This document shows, one piece after another, positions 1-6,878 of a stretch of DNA of 20,419 nucleotides. Source of the stretch: CAYYNP01 sp964472545 (GTDB lineage: Bacteria > Planctomycetota > Planctomycetia > Pirellulales > Thermoguttaceae); the NCBI GenBank assembly GCA_964472545.1, contig CAYYNP010000184.1, positions 1-20,419 on the forward strand, in the 5' to 3' direction. Under the pieces are notes generated by a model that was given only the letters and a program-made list of their open reading frames with translations, searched no databases and was not told where the DNA came from. Each line of letters begins with the position of its first letter. Within the stretch, counting starts at the first letter, position 1. A program made the position numbers and the translations under genes.

Positions 1-1242
1 GGCGCCGAAGTCGGGCAGGATGCGACTCCAGTTGTTGATGCCCGGGCAGACGAAGAACTCGTAGCCCGACTTGGCAAACGGCACGATCTGATGCTCGAAG
101 CTCGCCGCAGGGGAATAGCCCCAGGTGAGCATCACCGTGTCTTTGGGGATCTGGTCCAGTTTATCGGGATGCTGCAAGATGATGTCGCCCCACATCATCA
201 TGCGTTTCTGGTACTTCTCTTTGAGCAGATCGTGTACGCGCCGGATGTGCTGCACGTAAACCCCACCCACGCCGATCTTCTCGGCCAGCGCCTTCGACGG
301 CCCCGTGCCCAGGCCCCAGGTCTCGTCGCAGCAGACGTTGAACATCTCGAACGGCAGCAGCGGGCAGACCTCCGAGTAGAGGTCGTCGAGTAGTTCGTAA
401 CTCTCCTCTTTCACCGGGCAGATGATGTAGCCGGTTTCGCGCAGCGGGGCGTACTTCTCGTGTTTGAGCACGTGCGTCAGATGGCCGAACGACTGCTGGT
501 TGCCCAGAATGTCGATCTGCCGCGGCTTGGCGTAGGCAACCAGCGCCGCCAGATCGTCCGGCACGAGCGACCCGTCCTTCGGCCCGATGATCGGGTGTTT
601 CTTGAAGGCGTACTGATACTCCATGTAATACGTGAAGAGGTTCATCTTCAGGCCGGCCCCGACGTCGACGTGCTGCTTGAGCGTCTTCAGCGTGGAACTC
701 GGCCCGCGCGTCATGTCGTCTTGAAAGCACCGCCACCGCAGCGAGGGCCAATCGCGAATCGAAAGGCACGGCAGCCCGTCGTCGACGCGGTTGGCCCGGA
801 TCAACTGGCAGAGCGTCTGCACGCCGTAGAACATCCCGCGGGAATCGACGCCACCGCAGATCACCTCATCCGGTCGGATCTCCAGGGCGTAGCCTTCCGC
901 TTGGGCGTTCTCAGCAAACGTGAACTTCGGTATCCCCTCGCCACGCTTCGGCGAAAGCCGCAGGGCGTTGGTCGGGCCGTCGAACGCGCGGACTTCCAAC
1001 GTCGCCGAATCGGCCAAGCCGGCCCGGCGGAGTTCCGCCTCAATCGATTTGCCCAACAGTGCGGCCGTCTCGGCTGGAACTTCCAGGACGAGCGGCCGGC
1101 GGAGAGAGAACGCCCCTTCGCCGACACGCACCTGTTTCGGAAACGGCACCAGCCGCAACGCCGACGGATCGGCCGCGGAGCCTCTCTGAGCGAATGCCGT
1201 CAGCCCCACGGCTACCAGCAGGGCGTTACGCAGGATGATCAC
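1..1242 (-). CDS. Secreted family 20 glycoside hydrolase-like protein (beta-N-acetylhexosaminidase type), 3' end cut off by the window
   Basis: The minus-strand frame is open from position 1242 to the window edge, giving 414 codons with no stop. I chose the GTG start at 1242 because an AAGAGG ribosome site lies 7 bases upstream; a second in-frame GTG at 1248 sits too close to it. Residues 1-24 form a hydrophobic signal peptide (LLVAVGLTAFA core, SAA-D cleavage region), so the enzyme is exported. Residues about 30-160 resemble the GH20 N-terminal domain (GYALEI, then GVDSRGMFYGVQTLCQL). From about 165 the barrel begins (LSIRDWPSLRWRCFQDD). The expected catalytic Asp-Glu pair is D306-E307 in the stretch FNVCCDETWGLG. 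Family members remove terminal N-acetyl-hexosamines from glycans by substrate-assisted catalysis. The usual HxGGDE motif is altered here, so the exact substrate is uncertain. The C-terminal part of the barrel is not visible. Confidence 0.8.
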   Translation of the reverse strand, partial: MIILRNALLVAVGLTAFAQRGSAADPSALRLVPFPKQVRVGEGAFSLRRPLVLEVPAETAALLGKSIEAELRRAGLADSATLEVRAFDGPTNALRLSPKRGEGIPKFTFAENAQAEGYALEIRPDEVICGGVDSRGMFYGVQTLCQLIRANRVDDGLPCLSIRDWPSLRWRCFQDDMTRGPSSTLKTLKQHVDVGAGLKMNLFTYYMEYQYAFKKHPIIGPKDGSLVPDDLAALVAYAKPRQIDILGNQQSFGHLTHVLKHEKYAPLRETGYIICPVKEESYELLDDLYSEVCPLLPFEMFNVCCDETWGLGTGPSKALAEKIGVGGVYVQHIRRVHDLLKEKYQKRMMMWGDIILQHPDKLDQIPKDTVMLTWGYSPAASFEHQIVPFAKSGYEFFVCPGINNWSRILPDFGA

Positions 1243-1365
1243 GGTCACACCTCTTGGTTCACGATGGCACTCAACTCGGTATCGGCCCATGCACGATTCT
1301 GGCGTCGTGGCCACGGTCTGTCAAATCGGACCCGAGGCACCAACGGACGTGGCTTCGGGAAGACC

Positions 1366-1501
1366 CTAGTGCTCTGTCAAGCATTGGATCAGGGGTTGGG
1401 GTGCCATGCCCACGCTGGCGTGGGCATGCCGAAAACCTGGGCAGCATGCCCACGCCAGCGTGGGCATGGCACCCAAAGATCGAAGATTGACAGAGCACTA
1501 G
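1366..1501. repeat. MITE-like palindromic element 1, CTAG-bounded
   Basis: The 15-base ends are perfect inverted repeats: CTAGTGCTCTGTCAA at 1366-1380 and its reverse complement at 1487-1501. Inside lie two further hairpins that are reverse complements of each other, at 1404-1427 and 1445-1468 (arms CATGCCCACG and CGTGGGCATG). Each is flanked by GGGTGC or its complement. There is no room for a transposase, so it would be non-autonomous. The right end abuts the isomerase fragment that starts at 1502. CTAG at both outer edges could be a 4-bp target duplication or part of the terminal repeat. Confidence 0.75.
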
Positions 1502-2126
1502 CCGTGGGCGGAAGCAACTGGACGGCCTGGGCCTAAAGGTCGCCGGCACCCACATCGGGGCCAACTCGTTCTCCGGCGACGCCCTGGCCCGGACGGTCGA
1601 GTTCCACCAGGCGATCGGCTGCAAGTACCTCATCGCGCCCGGCGACGGACGCTTCACCAAGCCCGACGGCAGCAAGGAACTGGCCGAGCTGTTCAACGAG
1701 GCCGCCGAACAACTGAAGAAGTTCGACATGAAATGCGGCTACCACAGCCACACCCACGAGTTTCACAAGGCTGGCGACACCGCCTACTGGGAACTGTTTG
1801 CCCAGCGGACCAGCAAGGACGTCGTGTTGCAGCAGGACGTGGGCTGGAGCACGGTCGCCGGGCAGGATGCGGCGGCCTTGATTCGCAAGTATCCCGGGCG
1901 CAGCCAGATCATCCACTGCAAGCCGGCCGTGACGCGCGGCGAGGCGGGCCGGCCGATCATCGGCGAGGACTCCGTCAGATGGGCCGAGATCATCACCGCC
2001 TGTATGGACGTCGGCGCCGCCGAGTGGCTCACCGTCGAGCAGGAAGCCTATCTGCCCGGCAAGTCACCGATGGAGTGTTCGGAGATGTCGCTGGCCGGGC
2101 TGAAGAAGGTGTTGGCGCGGCTGTAG
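1502..2126 (+). pseudogene. 5'-truncated sugar phosphate isomerase/epimerase (TIM-barrel, xylose-isomerase-like) fragment
   Basis: The frame ending at the TAG at 2124-2126 can be read back to the edge of palindromic element 1, where an in-frame TGA at 1488 stops it. It encodes about 207 residues, beginning in mid-domain (LGLKVAGTHIGANSF) and continuing with GYHSHTHEFHKAGD, VVLQQDVGWST, IIHCKPAV, and VEQEAYLPGKSPMECSEMS. These match the middle and end of sugar phosphate isomerase/epimerase-like TIM barrels, including the HSHTHEF and VEQE segments that bear metal ligands in the family. About 50-70 N-terminal residues, any signal peptide and the start codon are absent. The first in-frame ATG, at 1728, lies inside the barrel. 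I see no remnant of the missing part to the left of element 1. It is most likely a dead fragment; a functional short protein from 1728 is unlikely. Confidence 0.72.
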
Positions 2127-2152
2127 GGTGTCGCATCTCCCGTAGCGGGGGG

Positions 2153-2308
<156 letters not shown>

Positions 2309-2426
2309 CGCCAACTAAGCGAACCTCTCATACTGATTGCACAAGAAAACTCGAAACCACCCGTGTTTTGCCGCGGCTAAGGGATGTGGAAATAAACCTT
2401 GGATCCGAAAGGACGGAGGATTTCGA

Positions 2427-2754
2427 GTGAAGACTACTATAAAGAGTCGTTTGCGGCGCGCCAAGCGACGGATCGAGCGGCGGTTGGACGGCGCTAGGGG
2501 AGGACGCGGGCCGGCCGGTGCTCTCGGCGGACAAGATCCGCGTAGAAATGGCCGACAAGACGCGAGCCATCGGCTACGGCGGCATCGGCCTGATCCATCA
2601 ATTGGCCCACGCCACCGGGCTGGTCGAGGCGGTCGACCGCCGCGTGTTGCGGATGGAGTTTCGCACGTTCGTCAACGCGTTGCTCAAGATCCCGTGTCAG
2701 ATCATCCGCGCCGGCCGCAAGCTGATCTATCGAGTGCTGAGTTACAACCCATGA
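2427..2754 (+). pseudogene. IS1380-family-like transposase remnant (frameshift plus internal deletion)
   Basis: A GGAGG site at 2415-2419 precedes a GTG at 2427 that starts VKTTIKSRLRRAKRRIERRLDG, the typical N-terminal opening of IS1380-like transposases. Near 2490 the match jumps to the next frame (GEDAGRPVLSADKIRVEMAD, then AIGYGGIGLIHQLAHATGL), so one base has been gained or two lost. After VEAVDRR the protein goes directly to FRTFVNALLKIPCQIIRAGR and LIYRVLSYNP with a TGA at 2752. In intact members these are C-terminal segments, so the central several hundred codons, including the catalytic acidic residues, are gone. The copy cannot be active. I could not identify its terminal inverted repeats with confidence. 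Confidence 0.7.
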
Positions 2755-2774
2755 ACGGCCACCGGATATCCACC

Positions 2775-2799
2775 CATGCCACGCAAGCGTGGGGGCATG
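2775..2799. repeat. Short imperfect hairpin related to the arms of palindromic element 1
   Basis: The sequence runs CATGCCACG, CAA, GCGTGGGGGCATG. It resembles the CATGCCCACG...CGTGGGCATG hairpins of element 1 with single-base bulges. It lies directly after the transposase remnant and may be a solitary decayed unit. Confidence 0.45.
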
Positions 2800-2854
2800 A
2801 CACTCGCAAGCGCAAGTGGTTGCCCCGTCAAAAGAAGAGACTCGCTGACAGTGA

Positions 2855-2970
2855 GCATTCGCCCAACCCGTTCGTAGTGCCCCGATTCATCGGGGCCGTG
2901 CAGCGGAATCCCGCGAAAGACCGCATGAATGCGGTCACTACAAACGGCTCTTGACGGGTTCGGCGAATGC
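2855..2970. repeat. REPIN-like inverted pair of GTAG-headed hairpins
   Basis: Two units face each other. The left unit (2874-2896) reads GTAGT, then GCCCCGA-TTCA-TCGGGGC. The right unit (2919-2941, complement strand) reads GTAGT, then GACCGCA-TTCA-TGCGGTC. Head and loop are identical, while the 7-bp stems differ by paired changes. The pair is framed by outer inverted repeats: GCATTCGCCCAACCCG at 2855-2870 and its near-complement at 2954-2970. Known REP sequences mobilised by RAYT (TnpA-REP) enzymes have a GTAG tetranucleotide at the foot of an imperfect hairpin. Assignment to that class is inference from form. Confidence 0.65.
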
Positions 2971-2973
2971 TAA

Positions 2974-2996
2974 CCGCTGACAACTCCTGTCAACGG
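2974..2996 (-). terminator. Possible terminator hairpin downstream of tRNA-Val
   Basis: Read on the minus strand, a 9-bp stem with one G-U pair (CCGTTGACA / TGTCAGCGG) closes a 5-base GGAGT loop, starting 11 bases after the tRNA 3' end. No clear U-run follows, so it may be a processing or folding element rather than a strong terminator. Confidence 0.4.
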
Positions 2997-3006
2997 GCCT
3001 TCTAAG

Positions 3007-3080
3007 TGGGCGGCGCCAGACTCGAACTGGCGACTTCTACCGTGTGAGGATAGCGCTCTAACCAACTGAGCTAGCCGCCC
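3007..3080 (-). tRNA. tRNA-Val (anticodon CAC)
   Basis: The minus strand folds into a full 74-base cloverleaf. The acceptor stem is GGGCGGC pairing with GCCGCCC, plus discriminator A. The D arm is GCTCAGTTGGTTAGAGC. The anticodon stem CTATC/GGTAG holds the loop CTCACAC, giving anticodon CAC, which reads GUG (valine). The T arm contains GTTCGAGTC. The CCA end is not encoded. It lies 84 bases downstream of the first tatA gene on the same strand. Its 3' side faces the repeat and transposon remnants. Confidence 0.95.
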
Positions 3081-3164
3081 AACGGCCGCGCGGCGGAGTA
3101 GACCGCCGTCGCGTTCTGATATCGGATGGACACGCGCCTATTCTTCAGCAGATTCCATGGCGGC

Positions 3165-3455
3165 CTACGCGCTTTCGGGCTCGCCGGGTGGCGGGTCGAA
3201 CTTCGGCGCGGTGGCCTCGTCGCGATCGTCTGCCTCGTGGCTCGAGGTCGACGCCGACGATTGTGTCGACGCGGTGTCGATTTCCTCCTCGATTCCTTTG
3301 ACTCCCTTCTTGAACTCGACGATCCCTTTGCCCAGCGATCGTCCCACTTCCGGCAATCGCTTGCCGAACAGCAGCACGGCGATCACCAGAATGATCATCA
3401 TTTCCCCCGGGCCCGGCATGCCGATGCCGAACCCCAAAACGAACAACTCGGTCAT
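3165..3455 (-). CDS. tatA: Twin-arginine translocase subunit TatA/E-like (96 aa)
   Basis: This is a short membrane protein of the Tat system, which exports folded proteins. The N terminus carries the planctomycete-style FGIGMPGPGEMM, then one membrane helix (residues about 18-30, IILVIAVLLF). The family hinge FGKRLPEVGRSLGKGI leads into an amphipathic helix (34-52, EFKKGVKGIEEEID), and the tail is acidic and Ser/Thr-rich. This is the normal order and size for TatA, which multimerises to form the pore; a TatB-like role cannot be excluded. An AGAGG site 8 bases before the ATG supports the start at 3455. It lies 98 bases downstream of a second tatA-like gene on the same strand, probably in one transcript, and the two share nearly identical DNA over the KGVKGIEEEID segment. 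No tatC is in the window. Confidence 0.9.
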   Translation of the reverse strand: MTELFVLGFGIGMPGPGEMMIILVIAVLLFGKRLPEVGRSLGKGIVEFKKGVKGIEEEIDTASTQSSASTSSHEADDRDEATAPKFDPPPGEPESA

Positions 3456-3553
3456 GGTAAGACCTCTCCCATTCTGCCGGTCGCGCCCTCTGGCATAGGC
3501 TCGGTCGATGTGGGCATCGATCGGCGCCGCACGCCACAGCCGCTACAGCCGCG

Positions 3554-3796
3554 TTAGTTACCCGACGGCTCCTTCTTTGCGCCGCCGTCAATTCTGGCCG
3601 TATCCCTGTCGTCCGCCGACTCGTCGATCTCCTCCTCGATCCCCTTGACTCCCTTCTTGAATTCCGTGATCCCCTTGCCCATCGAACGCATCACGCTTGG
3701 CAAGCGGTTGCCGAACAGCAGGAGGATGATGAACGCGACGACCATCATCTCGAACGGTCCGGGCATGCCGAGCCCAAAGGCAAACGTAGGAATCAT
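3554..3796 (-). CDS. tatA: Twin-arginine translocase subunit TatA/E-like, second tandem copy (80 aa)
   Basis: The start is the ATG at 3796, preceded by GAGGG at 8-base spacing. The frame runs open further upstream, but those extra residues are low-complexity, resemble no TatA, and would cross an unannotated intergenic region. The protein begins FGLGMPGPFEMM, has a membrane helix at about 18-29 (VVAFIILLLF), the hinge FGNRLPSVMRSMGKGI, an amphipathic helix EFKKGVKGIEEEID, and a short charged tail. It differs from its neighbour mainly in the helix, in N for K at the hinge, and in the tail. Two specialised TatA/TatB-type proteins are common where the Tat load is heavy. At least one likely Tat substrate, the isomerase at 15853-16791, is encoded in this window. 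Confidence 0.9.
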   Translation of the reverse strand: MIPTFAFGLGMPGPFEMMVVAFIILLLFGNRLPSVMRSMGKGITEFKKGVKGIEEEIDESADDRDTARIDGGAKKEPSGN

Positions 3797-4226
3797 GACT
3801 GAACCCTCAAGGGGGGGACTCTGGTGAGACAACGGTTGGGATACCGAGTCGCAGCGCGACCGAATGCACGGGAAGCGTCGGCGAGGATCCGGGAGTGTCA
3901 TCCAGCGGGTGACTCGCTTCGCGCGCACACTTGCTTTCCTACCAATTGTACTGGGGCCGGCGGCCATGTCAAACGCGGCGACCTCGCAACGCGCCGCAGC
4001 GCCCGGCCGCCGATCGTGGCGGGCGTGACGGCCGAGGTGGGGGATGAGGCCGGATGACACGCTGCAACCCGTTGAAGTAGAACATCTTACGCCCTCTTGG
4101 TGGCCGCGCCGCCTGGTCGGAGTTCGAGTAGAAGATATACTGGAGATGGTGGAAGTTGGCAAACGCGCCTGCTCGTTTGCCCGGGTCTGCCGTTTCTAGG
4201 AACATCGACGGACGGAAAACGCCGCG
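3797..4226. other. Intergenic region between divergent tatA and hypA
   Basis: The 430 bases hold no open frame with family-like content on either strand and no convincing repeat or RNA fold. It should contain the promoters for both divergent units, but I could not pick out a reliable -35/-10 pair. Confidence 0.5.
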
Positions 4227-4589
4227 ATGCACGAACTCTCCATCGTCGAGGCCCTGATCGGCCAGGTCGAACGGGAAGTACAGCGATCGGGTCATGACGG
4301 GTCCGTCCGGCGGCTGGATCTGACCGTTGGGCGGCTGGCGGGCGTCTGCTGCGATTCGATTCGCTTCGCCTTCGAGTTGCTCGTACCCGGCACGCCGTTG
4401 GAGGCGGCCGAGTTGCGGATCACGCAGACCGCGGCCACTATGCGCTGCCGGGCGTGCGGCGTAATCATCGAGATCGACGACGAGTTCGCCGCCCTGCGGG
4501 CCGATTGCCCCGGCTGCGGCAGCACCGACGTGCAAATCGAAGGGGGCCGGGAGCTTCTGCTTCAGAGTATTGAAATCGAGGACACCTAG
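4227..4589 (+). CDS. hypA: Hydrogenase/urease nickel metallochaperone HypA
   Basis: The 120-residue product is standard HypA length. It begins with the Met-His-Glu nickel-binding N terminus (M1, H2, E3), which only works if translation starts exactly here, so the ATG at 4227 is secure. The zinc site is C74-x2-C77 (MRCRACG) and C94-x2-C97 (DCPGCGS). HypA binds nickel and hands it, with the GTPase HypB, to the large subunit of NiFe hydrogenases; in some bacteria it also supplies urease. hypB follows after a 2-base gap, so the pair is an operon and probably translationally coupled. Neither a hydrogenase, urease nor the other hyp genes (C, D, E, F) lie in the window. Confidence 0.95.
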   Translation: MHELSIVEALIGQVEREVQRSGHDGSVRRLDLTVGRLAGVCCDSIRFAFELLVPGTPLEAAELRITQTAATMRCRACGVIIEIDDEFAALRADCPGCGSTDVQIEGGRELLLQSIEIEDT

Positions 4590-4591
4590 CG

Positions 4592-5242
4592 ATGAAGATC
4601 GTTGCCGCCAAGAAGATCCTGCGAGCGAACGACCAGTTGGCCGCCGAGAATCGCGGCAAGCTCGACGCGGCCGGGGTGTTTTGCGTCAACCTGGTCGGTT
4701 CGCCCGGCGCCGGCAAGACCACGCTACTGGAGGCCCTGTTCGCGGAACTGAAGGGCCGACTCCGTCCTGCGGTTATCGAAGGCGACATCGCCGGATCGAT
4801 CGACGCCGAGCGGATCGCCAAGCTCGACGTGCCGGTCGTACAGATCAACACCCAGGGCGCGTGCCATCTCGACGCGAACATGATCGCCGCGGCCGTGGCC
4901 GATCTCGATTTCGATCCGATCGACGTGCTCTGGATCGAGAACGTCGGCAATCTGGTTTGCACGGCCGGCTACGACCTCGGTGAGCATCTTCGCGTGGTCG
5001 TGCTGAGCACCAGCGAAGGCGACGACAAGGCGGCCAAGTATCCGGCTATTTTCCAGGGTTCCGACGCGCTGTTGATCACCAAGGCCGATCTGTTGCCGCA
5101 CACTAACTTCGACGTCGCCCGGATCACGGCCGACATGCGACGGTTGGCCCCCGATGCGAAGATCTTCCAGGTTGCCGCGCTGACCGGCGAAGGGATCGCA
5201 CTGGCAGCTACCTGGCTGGCGGAGAAGTGCTCGACGGTCTGA
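4592..5242 (+). CDS. hypB: Hydrogenase nickel-incorporation GTPase HypB
   Basis: This 216-residue SIMIBI-class GTPase drives nickel insertion with HypA. The P-loop is GSPGAGKTT (residues 36-44), the switch region IEGDIAGSIDAERI (62-75), and the base-recognition motif TKAD (163-166). The G-domain metal site is present as C91-H92 (TQGACHLDA) and C123 (NLVCTAGYDLG). The N-terminal CxxCGC motif of E. coli HypB and the His-rich nickel store of some homologues are both missing, so this is the minimal form. GAGGA upstream of the ATG, inside the end of hypA, serves as ribosome site. Its TGA stop is followed after two bases by the GTAG head of a REP-like hairpin. Confidence 0.95.
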   Translation: MKIVAAKKILRANDQLAAENRGKLDAAGVFCVNLVGSPGAGKTTLLEALFAELKGRLRPAVIEGDIAGSIDAERIAKLDVPVVQINTQGACHLDANMIAAAVADLDFDPIDVLWIENVGNLVCTAGYDLGEHLRVVVLSTSEGDDKAAKYPAIFQGSDALLITKADLLPHTNFDVARITADMRRLAPDAKIFQVAALTGEGIALAATWLAEKCSTV

Positions 5243-5244
5243 TA

Positions 5245-5325
5245 GTAGTCGTCTCGCTCCGCGAGATGGGCCGACATCCTCGACTACCCCAACGCCTTTG
5301 ACATCTTGCGGAGCAAGATGACTAC
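5245..5325. repeat. REPIN-like inverted pair of GTAG-headed hairpins between convergent genes
   Basis: The left unit (5245-5268) has GTAGT followed by CGTCTCGC-TCC-GCGAGATG. The right unit (5302-5325, complement strand) has GTAGT followed by CATCTTGC-TCC-GCAAGATG. Head and loop are the same, and stem differences keep pairing (C-G against T-A). A 33-base spacer separates them. The right unit supplies the TAG stop codon of the propeller gene, and the left unit starts two bases after the hypB stop. Both hairpins could end transcription from either side. A third, identical left-type unit begins at 20398. Confidence 0.75.
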
Positions 5326-6878
5326 TTTTCTTGCACCGCGTAAAGATGCCGATCGGTGGCCACGTAAAGCACGCCGTTGGCGGCGGTCGGCGTGGTTTGG
5401 ATGCGGTTGTTGACGTGGATGCGGTTGATGACCTTGAGTTCTTTTCCGTGATCCAACACCCAGAAGAGCTCCTTGCCGGTGCCCAGGTAGACTTTGCCGT
5501 CGGCCACCAGTGGAGAACCGCAGACGGGACGGCCGACGTCGTGGACCCAGTAGGCCTCGCCGGTTTCCGCGTCCAGACAGTGCAGTTTCCCGTTGAGGAA
5601 GTCGACCGCGTAGACCAGCCCGTCGGCCACGGCCGGCGTGGAGGTCGACGAACCGAGCTTATCGTACGACCACTGCAAGGCCGAACGGGTGACGTCGCCG
5701 GTGCCGTCGGTCTTCAGGCAGCATAGCCAACCGCCGCGCAGGCCGTGAAACGGCTCCTGTGTGAAGTGAACGTACAAGCGGCCGTCGTAGAAGACCGGCA
5801 TCGCGGTGACCTGATACGAGGTGCTGTCGTGCTGGTGGTCTGGCGGCACGTGGTCCAGCTTCTGGGCCAACGGATGGCCGTGGAATCTCCATACGTTCTT
5901 CACGCGCAAGTCCGACTCGCTGCCGAGTCGCGCCTCGTCGAGCATCTCGAAGGCATAGAGGTAACCGTTGCCCGCCCCAAAGAAACCCAGCCGCTTGCCG
6001 CCGACCTCGCCCAGCGACGGCGAACTCCACTGGCCGTGAGTGACGTCCGGCCCGATGCCGAAATCGTCGCGGGCGACCAGCTTGCCGGTCCTCTTGTCGA
6101 CCACGATCATGTTCGGCGCTTTCGGGCTGAGCATGTGGTCGTGCGTCCAATCGACACCGTTGGACGTGCAGACGTAGAGCAGGTCACCGACCAGCAGGAT
6201 CGAGCAGTTGGCCGCGTTGTGCGGGGCAACGTCCAGTTGCTCGATCATGTCGAGTTCCCAGAGCACGTCGGCGTCGGTCTTGGTCGGCTCGACCGGCGGC
6301 TCGTCCTCGGGCACCATGTGGCGGCCTTCGTCGGTGAACGGGCCCTGGTTGCCGTCGGCCATGCCGTCCAGATCGAGACACATCACCTGCGCTGCATTGG
6401 TCACCACGTAGACGCGGCCGTCTTCGACCGTAGGCGTAGAACTGATCCCACACAGCCGCCAATCGCCCCAACGGATCTTGGTCATCTTAGGCACGTTGAG
6501 TTGCCACTGAAACGTGCCGTCCTTCTCGTCAAAACACATCAACACGCCGCTGTCGTCCTGGATGCGCGGGTCGCGAGGAGCCCCGTTGTTGGTGCCGATC
6601 AACACGCGTCCCTCGGCCACGATGGGCGAGCCGTAGGTCACCGTGCCCAGTTTGGCCGTCCAGCGGACGTTTTCGGTAGTTGCCGGGTCGATGCCGCCGT
6701 CGGTGTCTCGTCTGCCGGGGTCGAAACCGTCGGGAAGGCCCTTCTCGGAAGAGACCATATTACGGGAGTATTCCTGCCCCCACTGCAGATGGTCTTCCGC
6801 TCTGAGTGCCAACGGAACGGCGGTCAGAACAGAGATCGTGAGGACAAACGACAAGAGTGCGGGAACAGTTCGCGGCAT
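5322..6878 (-). CDS. Secreted PQQ-binding-like beta-propeller protein (518 aa)
   Basis: I start at the ATG at 6878, preceded by GGAG at 8 bases. It gives MPRTVPALLSFVLTISVLTA and a signal peptide ending near residue 27 (LALRA-ED); the longer open frame adds a non-homologous extension. The mature protein is a chain of PQQ-type propeller blades, recognised by repeated VxDGRVYVxT / GKxxWxxD units: SPIVAEGRVLIGTN, TPTVEDGRVYVVTN, SPSLGEVGGKRLGFF, TPAVADGLVYAVD, SPLVADGKVYLGTG, and PTAANGVLYVATD. Such proteins occur as scaffolds (BamB-like) or, with extra ligands, as quinoprotein dehydrogenases. I do not see the full calcium/PQQ ligand set, so an enzymatic role is unproven. It lacks the four-cysteine pattern of the two giant propeller proteins further right. 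Confidence 0.82.
   Translation of the reverse strand: MPRTVPALLSFVLTISVLTAVPLALRAEDHLQWGQEYSRNMVSSEKGLPDGFDPGRRDTDGGIDPATTENVRWTAKLGTVTYGSPIVAEGRVLIGTNNGAPRDPRIQDDSGVLMCFDEKDGTFQWQLNVPKMTKIRWGDWRLCGISSTPTVEDGRVYVVTNAAQVMCLDLDGMADGNQGPFTDEGRHMVPEDEPPVEPTKTDADVLWELDMIEQLDVAPHNAANCSILLVGDLLYVCTSNGVDWTHDHMLSPKAPNMIVVDKRTGKLVARDDFGIGPDVTHGQWSSPSLGEVGGKRLGFFGAGNGYLYAFEMLDEARLGSESDLRVKNVWRFHGHPLAQKLDHVPPDHQHDSTSYQVTAMPVFYDGRLYVHFTQEPFHGLRGGWLCCLKTDGTGDVTRSALQWSYDKLGSSTSTPAVADGLVYAVDFLNGKLHCLDAETGEAYWVHDVGRPVCGSPLVADGKVYLGTGKELFWVLDHGKELKVINRIHVNNRIQTTPTAANGVLYVATDRHLYAVQEK

Noticed and set aside
460..1536. Long plus-strand open frame of 358 codons
   Set aside because: It lies antisense to the glycosidase-like gene, runs into palindromic element 1, and its protein is rich in Arg/Gly/His with no family-like pattern. 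High GC makes such antisense frames common here.
3007..3080. tRNA-Val as integration site of a genomic island
   Set aside because: Mobile remnants lie on its 3' side, but I found no second copy of the tRNA 3' end and no integrase in the window.
3554..4162. Longer version of the second TatA starting at 4162
   Set aside because: The added 122 residues are low-complexity and would place the membrane helix internally; the ATG at 3796 has a good ribosome site and gives a normal TatA.
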